Assembly (NCBI RefSeq): GCF_001421765.1
Contig: NZ_LMLA01000009.1
Coordinates: 62,001 to 126,000 of the forward strand
DNA: 64,000 bases
Source: Sphingomonas sp. Leaf32
GTDB taxonomy: Bacteria > Pseudomonadota > Alphaproteobacteria > Sphingomonadales > Sphingomonadaceae
Direction: 5' to 3'
The notes under the pieces were generated by a model, which saw only the letters and a list, made by a program, of their open reading frames with translations, was not told the DNA's origin and did not search any database. Shown here in pieces: positions 17,980 through 27,647 of the stretch; the stretch's first letter is position 1; each line of letters starts with the position of its first letter. The position numbers and the translations under genes were made by a program.

Positions 17980-19125
17980 ATGATCCTGCCCCGCTCGCTT
18001 CCGTGGCACAGGCCACTGCGTTCGCTCCTGCCCCTCGCGGCCCTGCCGCTGCTGGCCGGATGCGACATGGTCGTGCTCAATCCCGCCGGCGACGTTGCGC
18101 GCCAGCAGGCCGACGTCCTGATGATCTCGGTCGGCCTGATGTTGCTTATCATCATTCCGGTGATGGCGCTGACCGTCTGGTTCGCGTGGAAATACCGCGC
18201 GAGCAACGAGAAGGCGACGTACAAGCCCGACTGGGACCATTCGACTGCACTCGAACTGGTCATCTGGTCCGGCCCGTTGCTGATCGTCATCGCGCTGGGC
18301 GCGCTGACGTGGATCAGCACCCACCTGCTCGACCCTTATCGCCCGATCGGGCAGATTTCGGCGGGCAAGCCTGTGCCGCAAGACCAGCAGCCGCTGGAGA
18401 TCCAGGTCGTCTCGCTCGACTGGAAATGGCTGTTCATCTATCCCGAACAGGGGATCGCGACGGTCAACCGCCTCGTCGTGCCGGTCGATCGCCAGGTGCG
18501 ATTCCGCCTGTCGTCGTCGTCGGTGATGAACACCTTCTACGTCCCCGCGATGGCCGGCATGATCTATACGATGCCGGGCATGGAGACGAAGCTGCACGCC
18601 GTGCTGAATCGTCCGGGCACGTTCGAGGGCATGTCGGCGCATTATAGCGGTGCCGGCTTCTCCTACATGAACTTCAAGACGACCAGCACCGACGCTGCCG
18701 GATTCGACAAGTTCGTCGCGGGTGTGCGGGCGATGCCGAACCGGCTGAACACCGCGCGCTACCTCGAACTGGAAAAGCCCAGCGAGAAGGTGCCGCCGAT
18801 GGGCTTTGGCGGCGTGGAGAATGGGCTGTTCACCCGCATCGTGCAGATGTGCGTGAAGCCCGGCACGCCGTGCATGACCGAAAGCATGGGTCATGGCGGC
18901 CATGGTGGCGCGACCAACAACCGACTGCCCGAAGGGGAGCGTACCAAGGGCGCGCTGGAAAAGGCACCATCGGATTATGGTGTCAGCCCGCACAGCAGCG
19001 GCGACGCGCCGCAAGGGTCGTCCGCCGCCCCCGGTGCCGCCGATCCGGGCAGTGATGCCAACCGCAACATGACCCGCATCGCGCCGCCCGCGATCCCGGG
19101 CCGCAACGCTCCGGCACTTGGCTGA
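17980..19125 (+). CDS. cyoA: Cytochrome bo ubiquinol oxidase subunit II
   Basis: The 381-residue lipoprotein has a signal peptide with lipobox LLAGC, two membrane helices (about 46-68 and 90-110) and a periplasmic cupredoxin-like domain ([24 protein letters not shown]). The copper-A ligands of cytochrome c oxidases are not conserved, fitting a quinol oxidase. The C-terminus (about 300-381) is extended, low in complexity and rich in Gly/His/Ser/Pro ([11 protein letters not shown]), longer than in E. coli CyoA. It is the first gene of the cyoABCD-surf1-regBA block. A perfect palindrome precedes it. Confidence 0.95.
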   Translation: MILPRSLPWHRPLRSLLPLAALPLLAGCDMVVLNPAGDVARQQADVLMISVGLMLLIIIPVMALTVWFAWKYRASNEKATYKPDWDHSTALELVIWSGPLLIVIALGALTWISTHLLDPYRPIGQISAGKPVPQDQQPLEIQVVSLDWKWLFIYPEQGIATVNRLVVPVDRQVRFRLSSSSVMNTFYVPAMAGMIYTMPGMETKLHAVLNRPGTFEGMSAHYSGAGFSYMNFKTTSTDAAGFDKFVAGVRAMPNRLNTARYLELEKPSEKVPPMGFGGVENGLFTRIVQMCVKPGTPCMTESMGHGGHGGATNNRLPEGERTKGALEKAPSDYGVSPHSSGDAPQGSSAAPGAADPGSDANRNMTRIAPPAIPGRNAPALG

Positions 19126-19136
19126 GACAAGCAATC

Positions 19137-21137
19137 ATGTCCGATACCCTGACCAAGCTGATATTCGGGCGCCTGACGCTCGAAAGCTTCCCGATCCACG
19201 AACCGATCATCGTCATGACCTTCATCGCGGTCGCCATCGGCGGCGCGGCGGTGCTGGCGGCGCTGACCTATTTCAAACTGTGGGGCTATCTCTGGAAGGA
19301 GTGGTTCACCACGGTCGATCACAAGCGGATCGGGATCATGTACATGATCCTGGGCATCGTCATGCTGCTGCGCGGCTTCGCCGACGCGGTGATGATGCGC
19401 GCGCAGCAATCGATGGCGTTCGGCCAGAACGAGGGGTTTCTGAACGCGCATCACTATGACCAGGTGTTCACCGCCCACGGCGTCATCATGATCTTCTTCG
19501 TGGCGATGCCGCTGGTCACCGGGCTGATGAACTACATCGTCCCGCTCCAGATCGGTGCGCGCGACGTGTCCTTCCCGTTCCTGAACAATTTCAGCTTCTG
19601 GATGACCGCGTCCGGCGTCGTGATCGTCATGGCCAGCCTGTTCGTCGGCGAATTCGCGCGCACCGGCTGGCTGGCGTTCGCGCCGTTGTCCGGGCTGGAT
19701 TATTCGCCGGACGTCGGGGTCGACTATTATATCTGGGCGCTGCAGCTGGCGGGCGTTGGGACATTGTTGTCGGGCGTCAACCTGATCGCGACCATCGTCA
19801 AGATGCGCGCGCCGGGCATGGGCCTGATGAAGATGCCGATCTTCACCTGGTCGGCGCTGGTCACCAACATCCTGATCGTCGCCGCTTTCCCGGTGCTGAC
19901 CGCCGTGCTCGCGCTGCTGTCGCTCGACCGCTATGTCGGCACCAATTTCTTCACGAACACGCTGGGCGGCAACCCGATGATGTACGTGAACATGATCTGG
20001 ATCTGGGGCCACCCGGAAGTCTACATCCTGATCCTGCCGGCGTTCGGCGTGTTCTCGGAAATCGTATCGACCTTTTCGGGCAAGCGGCTGTTCGGCTATA
20101 CGTCGATGGTCTACGCGCTGCTGGTCATCACCATCCTGTCGTACCTGGTGTGGCTGCACCACTTCTTCACCATGGGGTCGGGGGCGAGCGTCAATTCGTT
20201 CTTCGGCATCACCACGATGATTATCTCGATCCCGACGGGCGCGAAGATCTTCAACTGGCTGTTCACCATGTATCGCGGTCGCATCCGCTACGAACTGCCG
20301 ATGCTGTGGGCGATCGCCTTCATGCTGACCTTCACCATCGGTGGCATGACCGGCGTGTTGCTCGCGGTGCCGCCTGCCGACTTCGTGCTGCACAACTCGC
20401 TGTTCCTCGTCGCCCACTTCCACAACGTCATCATCGGCGGCGTGGTGTTCGGGATGTTCGCCGGCATCAACTACTGGTTCCCCAAGGCGTTCGGCTTCAA
20501 GCTGGACAAGAAATGGGGCTTGGTCAGCTTCTGGTGCTGGTTCGTCGGCTTCTGGGTCGCGTTCACCCCGCTCTATGTGCTGGGCCTGATGGGCATCACC
20601 CGTCGCCTGCGCCACTTCGACGATCCGAGCCTGCAGATCTGGTTCGTGATTGCCGCCGTCGGCGCCGCGATCATCGCGGTCGGCATCGCCGCTTTCCTGG
20701 TGCAGATCGCCGTCAGCATCATGAACCGCGACAAGCTGCGCGACTTCACCGGTGATCCGTGGGGCGGTCGCAGCCTCGAATGGGCGACCTCATCGCCGCC
20801 GCCGGACTATAACTTCGCGTTCACACCCGTCGTCCACGACATGGACGCGTGGTACGACATGAAGCAGCATAAGTATGCGCGTCCCACGGAAGGCTTCACC
20901 GCCATCCACATGCCCAGCAACACTTGGGCGGGGATCGTGCTGGCCGGCATCTCGACCGTCTTCGGTTTGGCGATGGTCTGGTACATCTGGTGGCTGGCGG
21001 CATTGTCGTTCGTCGCGGTGATCGGTGTCGCGATCTTCCACACCTTCAACTATCATCGCGACTTCCACATTCCGGTCGAGGAAGTCATCGAGACGGAGCG
21101 GCAGCGCACTGCCGACCTCCAGGCCGCGGGGGCGTAA
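19137..21137 (+). CDS. cyoB: Cytochrome bo ubiquinol oxidase subunit I
   Basis: The 666-residue catalytic subunit has 14-15 membrane segments. The metal-binding pieces are all visible: the low-spin heme histidine in FTAHGVIM, CuB ligands and the cross-linked Tyr in [19 protein letters not shown], and the heme/CuB histidine pair in [11 protein letters not shown]. It reduces oxygen to water and pumps protons. No heme O synthase (cyoE) follows, so that gene must be elsewhere. It begins 11 bp after cyoA. Confidence 0.98.
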   Translation: MSDTLTKLIFGRLTLESFPIHEPIIVMTFIAVAIGGAAVLAALTYFKLWGYLWKEWFTTVDHKRIGIMYMILGIVMLLRGFADAVMMRAQQSMAFGQNEGFLNAHHYDQVFTAHGVIMIFFVAMPLVTGLMNYIVPLQIGARDVSFPFLNNFSFWMTASGVVIVMASLFVGEFARTGWLAFAPLSGLDYSPDVGVDYYIWALQLAGVGTLLSGVNLIATIVKMRAPGMGLMKMPIFTWSALVTNILIVAAFPVLTAVLALLSLDRYVGTNFFTNTLGGNPMMYVNMIWIWGHPEVYILILPAFGVFSEIVSTFSGKRLFGYTSMVYALLVITILSYLVWLHHFFTMGSGASVNSFFGITTMIISIPTGAKIFNWLFTMYRGRIRYELPMLWAIAFMLTFTIGGMTGVLLAVPPADFVLHNSLFLVAHFHNVIIGGVVFGMFAGINYWFPKAFGFKLDKKWGLVSFWCWFVGFWVAFTPLYVLGLMGITRRLRHFDDPSLQIWFVIAAVGAAIIAVGIAAFLVQIAVSIMNRDKLRDFTGDPWGGRSLEWATSSPPPDYNFAFTPVVHDMDAWYDMKQHKYARPTEGFTAIHMPSNTWAGIVLAGISTVFGLAMVWYIWWLAALSFVAVIGVAIFHTFNYHRDFHIPVEEVIETERQRTADLQAAGA

Positions 21138-21140
21138 AGC

Positions 21141-21770
21141 ATGGGTTCGTCGGTACAAATCCCCGCAGGCGCATCGGAACGCGCCTATCATCTGGCGGAG
21201 GAGCATGAGCATGAAGCCGGGTCGAGCACCATGCTCGGCTTCTGGCTCTACCTGATGAGCGACTGTCTCATCTTCGCCATGCTCTTCGCCGCCTATGGCG
21301 TCTATTCGGGCAGCACCGCGGGTGGCCCGGACGCCAAGGAACTGTTCGACCTGCCGCTCGTCGCGCTCAACACCGCGATGCTGCTGTTCTCTTCGATCAC
21401 CTATGGCTTCGCGATGATCGCCGCCGAACAGGGAAAGAAGGGTGCGACGCTCCGCTGGCTCGCCATCACCGGCGTGTTCGGCCTCTGCTTCCTCGGCATC
21501 GAACTCTATGAGTTCAGCCACCTGATCCACGAAGGCGCCGGACCGCAGCGCAGCGCGTTCCTGTCCAGCTTCTTCACGCTGGTCGGCACCCACGGGCTGC
21601 ACGTCACCTTTGGCTCCGTCTGGCTGGTCACGCTGATGGTGCAGGTCGCCAAATACGGCCTCGGCGCGGCGAACATGCGCCGGCTGATGTGCCTGTCGCT
21701 GTTCTGGCACTTCCTCGACGTCATCTGGATCGGCGTCTTCACCTTCGTCTATCTGCTGGGAGTCCTCTAA
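21141..21770 (+). CDS. cyoC: Cytochrome bo ubiquinol oxidase subunit III
   Basis: The 209-residue protein has five predicted membrane helices and the subunit III pattern, including FWLYLMSDCLIFAMLFAAYGVY near the N-terminus and LGTHGLHV-like VGTHGLHVTFG. It stabilises subunit I. The start lies 3 bp after the cyoB stop. Its TAA stop overlaps the next ATG by one base (TAATG), indicating coupled translation. Confidence 0.97.
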   Translation: MGSSVQIPAGASERAYHLAEEHEHEAGSSTMLGFWLYLMSDCLIFAMLFAAYGVYSGSTAGGPDAKELFDLPLVALNTAMLLFSSITYGFAMIAAEQGKKGATLRWLAITGVFGLCFLGIELYEFSHLIHEGAGPQRSAFLSSFFTLVGTHGLHVTFGSVWLVTLMVQVAKYGLGAANMRRLMCLSLFWHFLDVIWIGVFTFVYLLGVL

Positions 21771-22153
21771 TGGCTGGCCACGCCCATCACGACGCGCACG
21801 GCCATGGCGGTCACGGCGACGCGCCCGCGCACGGGTCGCGCAAGGACTATGTCATCGGCTTCCTGCTGTCGGTGCTGTTGACCGCGATCCCCTTCGCACT
21901 CGTCATGACCAACGCCTTTGCCGATACGCGGATCACCGCCGGCATCGTCATGGTCTGCGCGGTCGTGCAGATCGTCGTGCACATGATCTACTTCCTGCAC
22001 ATGAACACCAAGTCGGAAAGCGGCTGGACGCTGATGGCGCTGATCTTCACCGTCGTGCTGGTGGTGATCGTGCTGTCCGGATCGCTGTGGGTCATGTACC
22101 ATATGAACGTGAACATGATGCCGCAGATGTCCGGGGACATGAGCGCGATGTGA
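21770..22153 (+). CDS. cyoD: Cytochrome bo ubiquinol oxidase subunit IV
   Basis: The 127-residue protein has three membrane helices, with YFLHMN typical of CyoD. Its N-terminus is markedly His-rich (MAGHAHHDAHGHGGHGDA), which might bind metal but is a common low-complexity start in this subunit. The ATG overlaps the cyoC stop by one base. Its end (ATGTGA) overlaps the GTG start of the next gene. Confidence 0.95.
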   Translation: MAGHAHHDAHGHGGHGDAPAHGSRKDYVIGFLLSVLLTAIPFALVMTNAFADTRITAGIVMVCAVVQIVVHMIYFLHMNTKSESGWTLMALIFTVVLVVIVLSGSLWVMYHMNVNMMPQMSGDMSAM

Positions 22154-22848
22154 CGAAGGGCCGGTCGATCCGACGCATCCTGATCGTCATCACGATCGGA
22201 TGCGTCGTCGCCGGCCTGATCGGGCTGGGCGTGTGGCAGCTGCAGCGGCGGGTGTGGAAGCTGGACCTGATCCAGCGCACCGAAGCGATGCTGCGCTCCC
22301 CGCCCGTCCCCGCCCCGCCGCCTGCGGCATGGGCCGCGATCGCGAAGGACGACGCCTATCGCCCTGTCATCGCCACCGGGCGCTATCGACCCGACGCCGA
22401 TACCTATACCCAGGCCGCGACTGCCCTTGGCGGCGGTTTCTGGGTCCTGACCCCGCTCGACACCGGGCGCTTTACCCTTCTCGTCAATCGCGGCTTCGTA
22501 ACCCCGGAGCGTCGCGGGAAGGTCGCCGCCCCCACCGGCACCGTCACCGTACGCGGCCTGTTGCGGATCACCGAGCCGGACGGCGGCTTCTTGCGCAGCA
22601 ACATGCCCAGCGAAGACCGCTGGTACTCGCGCGATGTCGCGGCGATCGCTGAAAAGCGCGGGCTGACCAACGTCGCCCCCTATTTCATCGACGCCGTGGC
22701 CGACCGACAGGTCGAATGGCCGCGCGGCGGGCTGACCGTCGTCACCTTCCGCAACAATCACCTCGTCTATGCGCTGACCTGGTTCGGCCTCGCCCTGCTG
22801 TTGGCCGGCATGACATGGTGGGTCGCCCGGCGCGAACCACGGGCGTAA
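22150..22848 (+). CDS. SURF1-family oxidase assembly protein
   Basis: The 232-residue protein has two membrane helices, one N-terminal (about 11-28) and one C-terminal (about 205-224), around a soluble domain with GFWVLTPL, LVNRGFV and WPRGG, the classical SURF1 layout. SURF1 helps insert heme into heme-copper oxidases. The start is GTG at 22150, overlapping the cyoD stop by four bases (GTGA); the frame upstream belongs to cyoD. Linkage to a bo-type oxidase suggests it serves CyoB. Confidence 0.92.
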   Translation: MTKGRSIRRILIVITIGCVVAGLIGLGVWQLQRRVWKLDLIQRTEAMLRSPPVPAPPPAAWAAIAKDDAYRPVIATGRYRPDADTYTQAATALGGGFWVLTPLDTGRFTLLVNRGFVTPERRGKVAAPTGTVTVRGLLRITEPDGGFLRSNMPSEDRWYSRDVAAIAEKRGLTNVAPYFIDAVADRQVEWPRGGLTVVTFRNNHLVYALTWFGLALLLAGMTWWVARREPRA

Positions 22849-22849
22849 C

Positions 22850-24157
22850 ATGCGCCCGATGCAGCCCGCCGCCCCTGCCCCGACTCCGCGCCTGCCCGCG
22901 TCCGATGGCGTCGGCCGCAACATGCTGCTGCTCGTCCAGTTGCGGTGGCTGGCGGTCGGCGGGCAGCTGGGTACGATCCTCGTGGTCGACGGACTGCTCG
23001 GCATCCGCCTGCCGCTGATCCCGATGGCCAGCGTGCTGGCGGCTCTGGTCCTGCTCAACCTCGTCACCCTTGCCCGCCGGTCACGGTGGAGCGATACCAA
23101 CCTGCCGCTGTTCGCCGCGTTGGTCCTCGACGTCGCGGCACTGACCGCGCAACTCTATCTGTCGGGCGGCGCGCGCAATCCGTTCGTGTCGCTCTATCTG
23201 TTGCAGGTCGTGATCGGCGCGATCCTGCTGAAGGTCTGGTCGAGCTGGGCGCTGGTCGCAATCACCAGCGGGGCGTTCGCGCTGCTCGGGCCGTTCCACC
23301 GGCGGCTCGACCTGCCGCCCGCCTATGCCAGCAGCCTGTCCGACGCCTATCTGATCGGCAACTGGATCAATTTCGTGCTGGCGGCAACGCTGCTGGTTGC
23401 CTTCGTCACGCGCATCGCCGCCAATCTGCGCGACCGCGATACCAAGGTCGCCCGGCTGCACCAGCGCGCGGTGGAGGAGGAGCATATCGTCCGCATGGGC
23501 CTGCTCGCCAGCGGTGCGGCGCATGAACTGGGCACGCCGCTGTCGTCCATTTCGGTGCTGCTCGGCGACTGGAAGAACGAACCGGCGATCCGCCGCGATC
23601 CGCGCTTCGTGGCGGAGGTCGACGACATGCGGGCGGAAGTCATGCGCTGCAAGGAGATCGTGTCGGGCATCCTGTTCGCGGCGGGCGAGGTGACCGGCGA
23701 AGCGCCGACCCGTACGACGCTGCGCACTTTCCTCAACGACACGCTCGACCGCTGGCGCGGCAACGATCCCGCGCGGGCCGTGTTCGAGGATCGTCTTGGT
23801 CCCGACGTACCGATTGTCGCCGACCGCGCGTTGTCGCAGGCACTGACCAACCTGCTCGACAATGCGGTGGAGGCGGGCGGACGCAACATCGCGTTACTGG
23901 CGCTGCGCGACGGATCGACGCTGCGCCTGACGGTGCGTGACGACGGCAACGGCTTTTCGGACCGCATTCTCTCGCAGCTCGGTAAGCCCTATAATACCAG
24001 CAAGGACCGGCAGGGAGCGGGCCTGGGCCTCTATCTCGCTACCAACGTGCTGCGCCCGCTGGGTGGTACGATCGAGGCATTGAACCGCGACGGCGGGGGA
24101 GCGGAGACGACGCTGATCCTGCCGATCGATTCGCTGGCGCTGGAGAAGACGCGATGA
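22850..24157 (+). CDS. regB: RegB/PrrB-type redox sensor histidine kinase
   Basis: The 435-residue protein has six N-terminal membrane helices, then a kinase core. The GGARNPF loop (106-112) matches the quinone-binding motif of RegB/PrrB. The phosphorylated histidine is H225 in GAAHELGTPLSSISVLLGD, a distinctive RegB H-box. A cysteine at about 267 (MRCKEI) sits where the redox-active cysteine of RegB is found. N and G boxes (LLDNAVEAGG, GAGLGLYLATN) are intact. It begins 2 bp after the SURF1 stop and overlaps regA by 4 bp. It probably senses quinone redox state and controls respiratory genes. Confidence 0.92.
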   Translation: MRPMQPAAPAPTPRLPASDGVGRNMLLLVQLRWLAVGGQLGTILVVDGLLGIRLPLIPMASVLAALVLLNLVTLARRSRWSDTNLPLFAALVLDVAALTAQLYLSGGARNPFVSLYLLQVVIGAILLKVWSSWALVAITSGAFALLGPFHRRLDLPPAYASSLSDAYLIGNWINFVLAATLLVAFVTRIAANLRDRDTKVARLHQRAVEEEHIVRMGLLASGAAHELGTPLSSISVLLGDWKNEPAIRRDPRFVAEVDDMRAEVMRCKEIVSGILFAAGEVTGEAPTRTTLRTFLNDTLDRWRGNDPARAVFEDRLGPDVPIVADRALSQALTNLLDNAVEAGGRNIALLALRDGSTLRLTVRDDGNGFSDRILSQLGKPYNTSKDRQGAGLGLYLATNVLRPLGGTIEALNRDGGGAETTLILPIDSLALEKTR

Positions 24158-24684
24158 CCGGGCGCCGATTGCTGATCGTCGAGGACGACGCCACCTTTGC
24201 CCGCACGCTCTGCCGTTCGTTCGAACGGCGCGGCTATGCGGTGGAGGTGACCGGCGGCCCCGACCGGCTGGAGGAACTGGCGCGCGACTTCGCCCCCGAC
24301 CATGCGGTGGTCGACCTGCGGCTGGGCGGGGCATCGGGGCTGGCGTGCGTATCGGTGCTGTCGGCGATCGATCCGGCGATGCGGATCGTCGTGCTGACCG
24401 GCTTCGCCAGCATCGCGACGGCGGTGGAGGCGATCAAGCTGGGCGCCACCAACTATCTGACCAAGCCGGCCAACACCGACGAAATCGAGGCGGCGTTCGC
24501 GCGGGTGGAGGGCAATGCGGATGCCGACCTGACCGCCGCCCCGACCTCGATCAAGACGCTGGAATGGGAACATATCCACCAGACGCTGGCCGACACCGGT
24601 TTCAACATCTCCGAAGCGGCCCGCCGCCTGGGGATGCATCGCCGGACGCTGGCGCGAAAGCTCGACAAACGCCATCTTTCTTAG
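24154..24684 (+). CDS. regA: RegA/PrrA-type response regulator
   Basis: The 176-residue protein has a receiver domain (phosphoacceptor D54 in AVVDLRLGG, K104 in YLTKPA) and a C-terminal Fis-like helix-turn-helix (FNISEAARRLGMHRRTLARKL) nearly invariant in the RegA/PrrA/ActR family. It is the cognate partner of the preceding kinase, with start and stop overlapping by 4 bp (ATGA). It is expected to control oxidases, possibly including the upstream cyo genes, which would make a feedback loop. Confidence 0.95.
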   Translation: MTGRRLLIVEDDATFARTLCRSFERRGYAVEVTGGPDRLEELARDFAPDHAVVDLRLGGASGLACVSVLSAIDPAMRIVVLTGFASIATAVEAIKLGATNYLTKPANTDEIEAAFARVEGNADADLTAAPTSIKTLEWEHIHQTLADTGFNISEAARRLGMHRRTLARKLDKRHLS

Positions 24685-24801
24685 ATGCCGGGGGTTCGAA
24701 ACCACCCCGCCCCTGTGGTATCGGACGTCAAAGGGGAACGGTTCATCGTGCGGCAGGTTCGAATGCGATACAGCCTGCGTGCCGCACCGGAAGAGTATAG
24801 G

Positions 24802-26301
24802 ATGAAGAGCATTACCGACCACCGCCATCGTTTCGATCGCCTTGCACGCCGCGTGCTGCTGGCCGGCATCGCCATGACCGGCGCGACCGGTGCCATGGCG
24901 CAGGTGACGCCGCCGCCGGTCGTGCCGACGCTGCCGACGACCCCGTCGCTGGTGCAGCCGATCCCGGCACCCGCCCCGCTGCCGACGCTGACGGCGGCGC
25001 AGGAGAGCGAACTGGCACGGTTGCTGGCGCGCGACGCGGTGGCGCAGGGGTTGAAGGACCGCGAACCGTCGCTGACCGGCCTGACCGGCCCCGCGCTGGT
25101 CCGGGCCGCGCTCGACCATGCCCATGCGGTGCGCGCCGGCCGGCTGGACAATAGCGATTTCCAGAAGGATTGGGCGATGCGCCCGCAGGCGTTCGATCCG
25201 CTGCCGTCGTTCCACGATGCGGTGGCGAAGGATCGGCTGGCGGCGTGGATCGCCTCGCTTCCGCCTCCTTATGCAGGCTACGACACGCTCGTCGCCGGTC
25301 TTGCCCGCTATCGCAAGATCGCCGCGAACGGTGGTTGGCCGGTCATCGGTGCAGGTTCCGAAATGCGGCTCGGCGGTCGGGGGCCGCAGGTCGCCGCGCT
25401 GCGCAAGCGGCTGGCGATCGAGGATAGCGATGTGTCGGCGAACGGCGATACGTTCGACCAGTCGCTGCTCGACGCCGTACGCCGCGCCCAGCGCCGCTAT
25501 GGCCTGAACCCCGCCGGACAGGTCGGCGCGCAGACCGTCGCGTCGCTGAACGTGCCGGTCGGCGAGCGGGTCAAGCAGATCAAGGCGAATATGGAGCGGT
25601 GGCGCTGGCTGCCGACCGAGCTGGAAAAGAACCGCATCCAGGTCAACATCGCCGCCGCCGTGCTGACGGTGTTCGACGGCGACCAGCCGGTGACGTCGAT
25701 GAAGGCGGTGACGGGCCGTCCGGGCGACGAGACGCCGATGCTGACCTCCACGATCCATTCGATCGTGCTCAATCCGCCATGGAACGTGCCGTCGTCGATC
25801 GCCGATAAGGAATTGTGGCCGAAGGAGCGGGCGAATCCCGGCTATCTGAAGCGCAACGGCTTTCGCGTGATCGAGATGGAGGGTGGCGGGCGGCGGCTGC
25901 AACAGGCGTCGGAGAACAGCGCGCTCGGCCGGTTCAAGTTCGATTTCGACAATCCGTTCGCGGTGTATCTGCACGATACGCCGGCGCAGGCGGGGTTCGC
26001 CAAGTTCGACCGGTTGGCCAGCCATGGCTGCGTCCGCCTCGAAAAGCCCGAGGATCTGGCGCGCCTGTTGCTGCGCACGACCCCCGAATGGCCGGCGGAA
26101 CAGATCGACACGACGCTGGCGTCGGGCAAGACGGTGCGCGCCAAGGTCGCCGATCCGGTGAAGGTGTATCTCCTGTACTGGACTGCCTTCGCCACGCCGA
26201 ACGGCACGATGAGCTTCCGCGAGGATCCGTATAAATGGGACGGCGTGCTGGCGAACAAGATCGCCGCGCGCGCCGAAGCCAGCCAGTTGGCGGCACGATA
26301 A
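24802..26301 (+). CDS. Periplasmic L,D-transpeptidase (YcbB-like)
   Basis: The 499-residue protein has a signal region ending at GAMAQ, a Pro-rich linker, and a peptidoglycan-binding-type helical domain (VAALRKRLAIED, FDQSLLDAVRRAQRRYGLNPAGQ). Its YkuD catalytic domain contains the nucleophile in SHGCVRLEK with an upstream VYLHDT histidine. It forms 3-3 or protein-linked peptidoglycan cross-links. The start MKSITDHRHRF at 24802 is preferred over upstream in-frame codons because it precedes the hydrophobic signal with GAGTATAGG upstream. The small lipoprotein gene follows after 10 bp. Confidence 0.9.
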   Translation: MKSITDHRHRFDRLARRVLLAGIAMTGATGAMAQVTPPPVVPTLPTTPSLVQPIPAPAPLPTLTAAQESELARLLARDAVAQGLKDREPSLTGLTGPALVRAALDHAHAVRAGRLDNSDFQKDWAMRPQAFDPLPSFHDAVAKDRLAAWIASLPPPYAGYDTLVAGLARYRKIAANGGWPVIGAGSEMRLGGRGPQVAALRKRLAIEDSDVSANGDTFDQSLLDAVRRAQRRYGLNPAGQVGAQTVASLNVPVGERVKQIKANMERWRWLPTELEKNRIQVNIAAAVLTVFDGDQPVTSMKAVTGRPGDETPMLTSTIHSIVLNPPWNVPSSIADKELWPKERANPGYLKRNGFRVIEMEGGGRRLQQASENSALGRFKFDFDNPFAVYLHDTPAQAGFAKFDRLASHGCVRLEKPEDLARLLLRTTPEWPAEQIDTTLASGKTVRAKVADPVKVYLLYWTAFATPNGTMSFREDPYKWDGVLANKIAARAEASQLAAR

Positions 26302-26311
26302 GGGGATGGTG

Positions 26312-26689
26312 ATGAAGAACGGATGGCGCGCGGCGCTGCTGGCTGGCAGCGGCCTGTTGCTGGCGACCGGTATGGCGGGATGCTCGAACGACAATGTCGA
26401 CGAGGCTCCGATAGAAAACAGCGCGTTCGACGAGGACGCACCGCCCCCGACCCCGCTGCCGATGGAAAATTACGAGGCGGCACCGACGATCACCGAGAAC
26501 CTGTCGGCCCCGGCACCGGCCGAAGACCTGCCCCCGCCCCCGCCGGTCGCACCCGACCAGCAGGTGCTGGACGACGCCTCCGCGACCGGCATGACCTCGC
26601 GCTCGACGCGCAGGCAGGACAGCAGCGACGATGCACCGGTCGACGACACGATGTCGAACCAGCAGGAAGCCGACGCCCCGAACGGTTAG
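26312..26689 (+). CDS. Small Pro/Asp-rich lipoprotein
   Basis: The 125-residue protein has a signal peptide and lipobox (GMAGC), then an acidic, Pro- and Ala-rich, probably disordered chain (EDAPPPTPLPMENYE, DLPPPPPVAPDQ). No family is recognised. The start at 26312 is chosen over the ATG at 26306 because AAGGGG abuts the first ATG but lies about six bases before the second. It is probably cotranscribed with the L,D-transpeptidase and may act in the cell envelope. Confidence 0.75.
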   Translation: MKNGWRAALLAGSGLLLATGMAGCSNDNVDEAPIENSAFDEDAPPPTPLPMENYEAAPTITENLSAPAPAEDLPPPPPVAPDQQVLDDASATGMTSRSTRRQDSSDDAPVDDTMSNQQEADAPNG

Positions 26690-27197
26690 GGGAATCGACA
26701 TTCAGCTACGCCCGGTGTCGTTCCTGATCGCAGCCTCCAGCCTCTCCGCCACCCTGGACTTGTTCCGGGGTCCACGGCGGGGCTATCGGTACGGCGTGAG
26801 CCTCTAGCGACCGCAATTGCGGCTCGGTGGACCCCGGAACAAGTCCGGGGTGACGGAATGTCGATCGGTCCTAGCGGGAATTCCTTGGCCTGTATCGCCA
26901 CCTGCCCTGCGGGGTGGCGGCGGGCCATTTTGGTATCGGTGCAATCGACACCATTGGTGCCAGCGGCAAACGCCACTTCGTCAGGCATTTCCTGTTGCAC
27001 GCCCGCCAAGCACTTCCAGGGCGGATCGACCTTCAGCCAATCCGAGGGTGATCGCTGAGCGACGTACGATCCTTCCGCCACCCCGGGCTTGTTCCGGGGT
27101 CCACGGTGCGGCGATCGGTGCGACCAGTGCTTCTCAGGACAAGGTGAGCGGCGAAGTAGACCCCGGAACAAGTCCGGGGGTGACGATAGCCCGGTGA
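26690..27197. repeat. Intergenic region with two family B palindromic elements
   Basis: No gene is supported across this 508-bp stretch. It holds family B copy 2 (26693-26865) and copy 3 (about 27064-27208), separated by about 200 bp of non-repeat sequence. Copy 2 has the same terminal motif as copy 1 (TCGACATTC at its left end, GAATGTCGA at its right), and its left tail is an inverted copy of the 6205-6257 tail. Confidence 0.8.
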
Positions 27198-27569
27198 ATG
27201 CCGATCCATCTTTGTGTTTTGATCACATCCCGTTTGAAACAGGCGTCATCGCCCAATGAAACGGATGAGGGCATCGGCGACATCCTGTCATGCCATCACG
27301 ACGATCCCGACCGAGCGCTCGCCTATGTCATCCTCGGTGCTACCCGCTCGGACGATCCCGGGTTTTTGACAGGTCTCGGCTGCGGTCCACTGGAGGACGT
27401 CCTCCGGAACCCATCGAACGATCTGCTTGCGGGGGTCGTGGCGGAAGCCCGCAGATCGGCTGGTTTCCGGTGGCTGCTCGGTTGCCCCTTCCAAGCCGCC
27501 ATCGCGGCCAAGGCCTGGGACGCTTTCAGGAAGTTTCACATGACCGGACCACACGCACAGCCCGACTGA
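27198..27569 (+). CDS. Small protein, DUF6869-like, possibly truncated
   Basis: The 123-residue reading frame contains ALAYVILGATRSDDPGFLTG, GCGPLEDVL and FRWLLGCPFQ, a pattern I associate with short proteins of the DUF6869 type. Function is unknown. The ATG at 27198 and the codons after it lie inside the end of a family B repeat (GAATGCCGATCCAT), and the N-terminus (MPIHLCVLITSRLKQ) does not look like part of the domain. The gene may have lost its original start through repeat insertion, or it may start further in. A functional gene or a decaying fragment are both possible. Confidence 0.5.
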   Translation: MPIHLCVLITSRLKQASSPNETDEGIGDILSCHHDDPDRALAYVILGATRSDDPGFLTGLGCGPLEDVLRNPSNDLLAGVVAEARRSAGFRWLLGCPFQAAIAAKAWDAFRKFHMTGPHAQPD

Positions 27570-27647
27570 GACCGGCTACCGCCCCGAGCGTGAGCCACCG
27601 CACAGGATCGGCAAGGGCGCAACACGATTTCTGCCGTGCGGCGGAGA

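Noticed and set aside
18975..20615. 546-residue minus-strand open frame
   Set aside because: It is antisense to cyoB and rich in His/Asp/Arg, as expected for a shadow frame.
24031..26394. 787-residue antisense open frame
   Set aside because: It is opposite regB, regA and the L,D-transpeptidase, has Arg/Gln/His-rich composition and no domain; typical GC-driven shadow.
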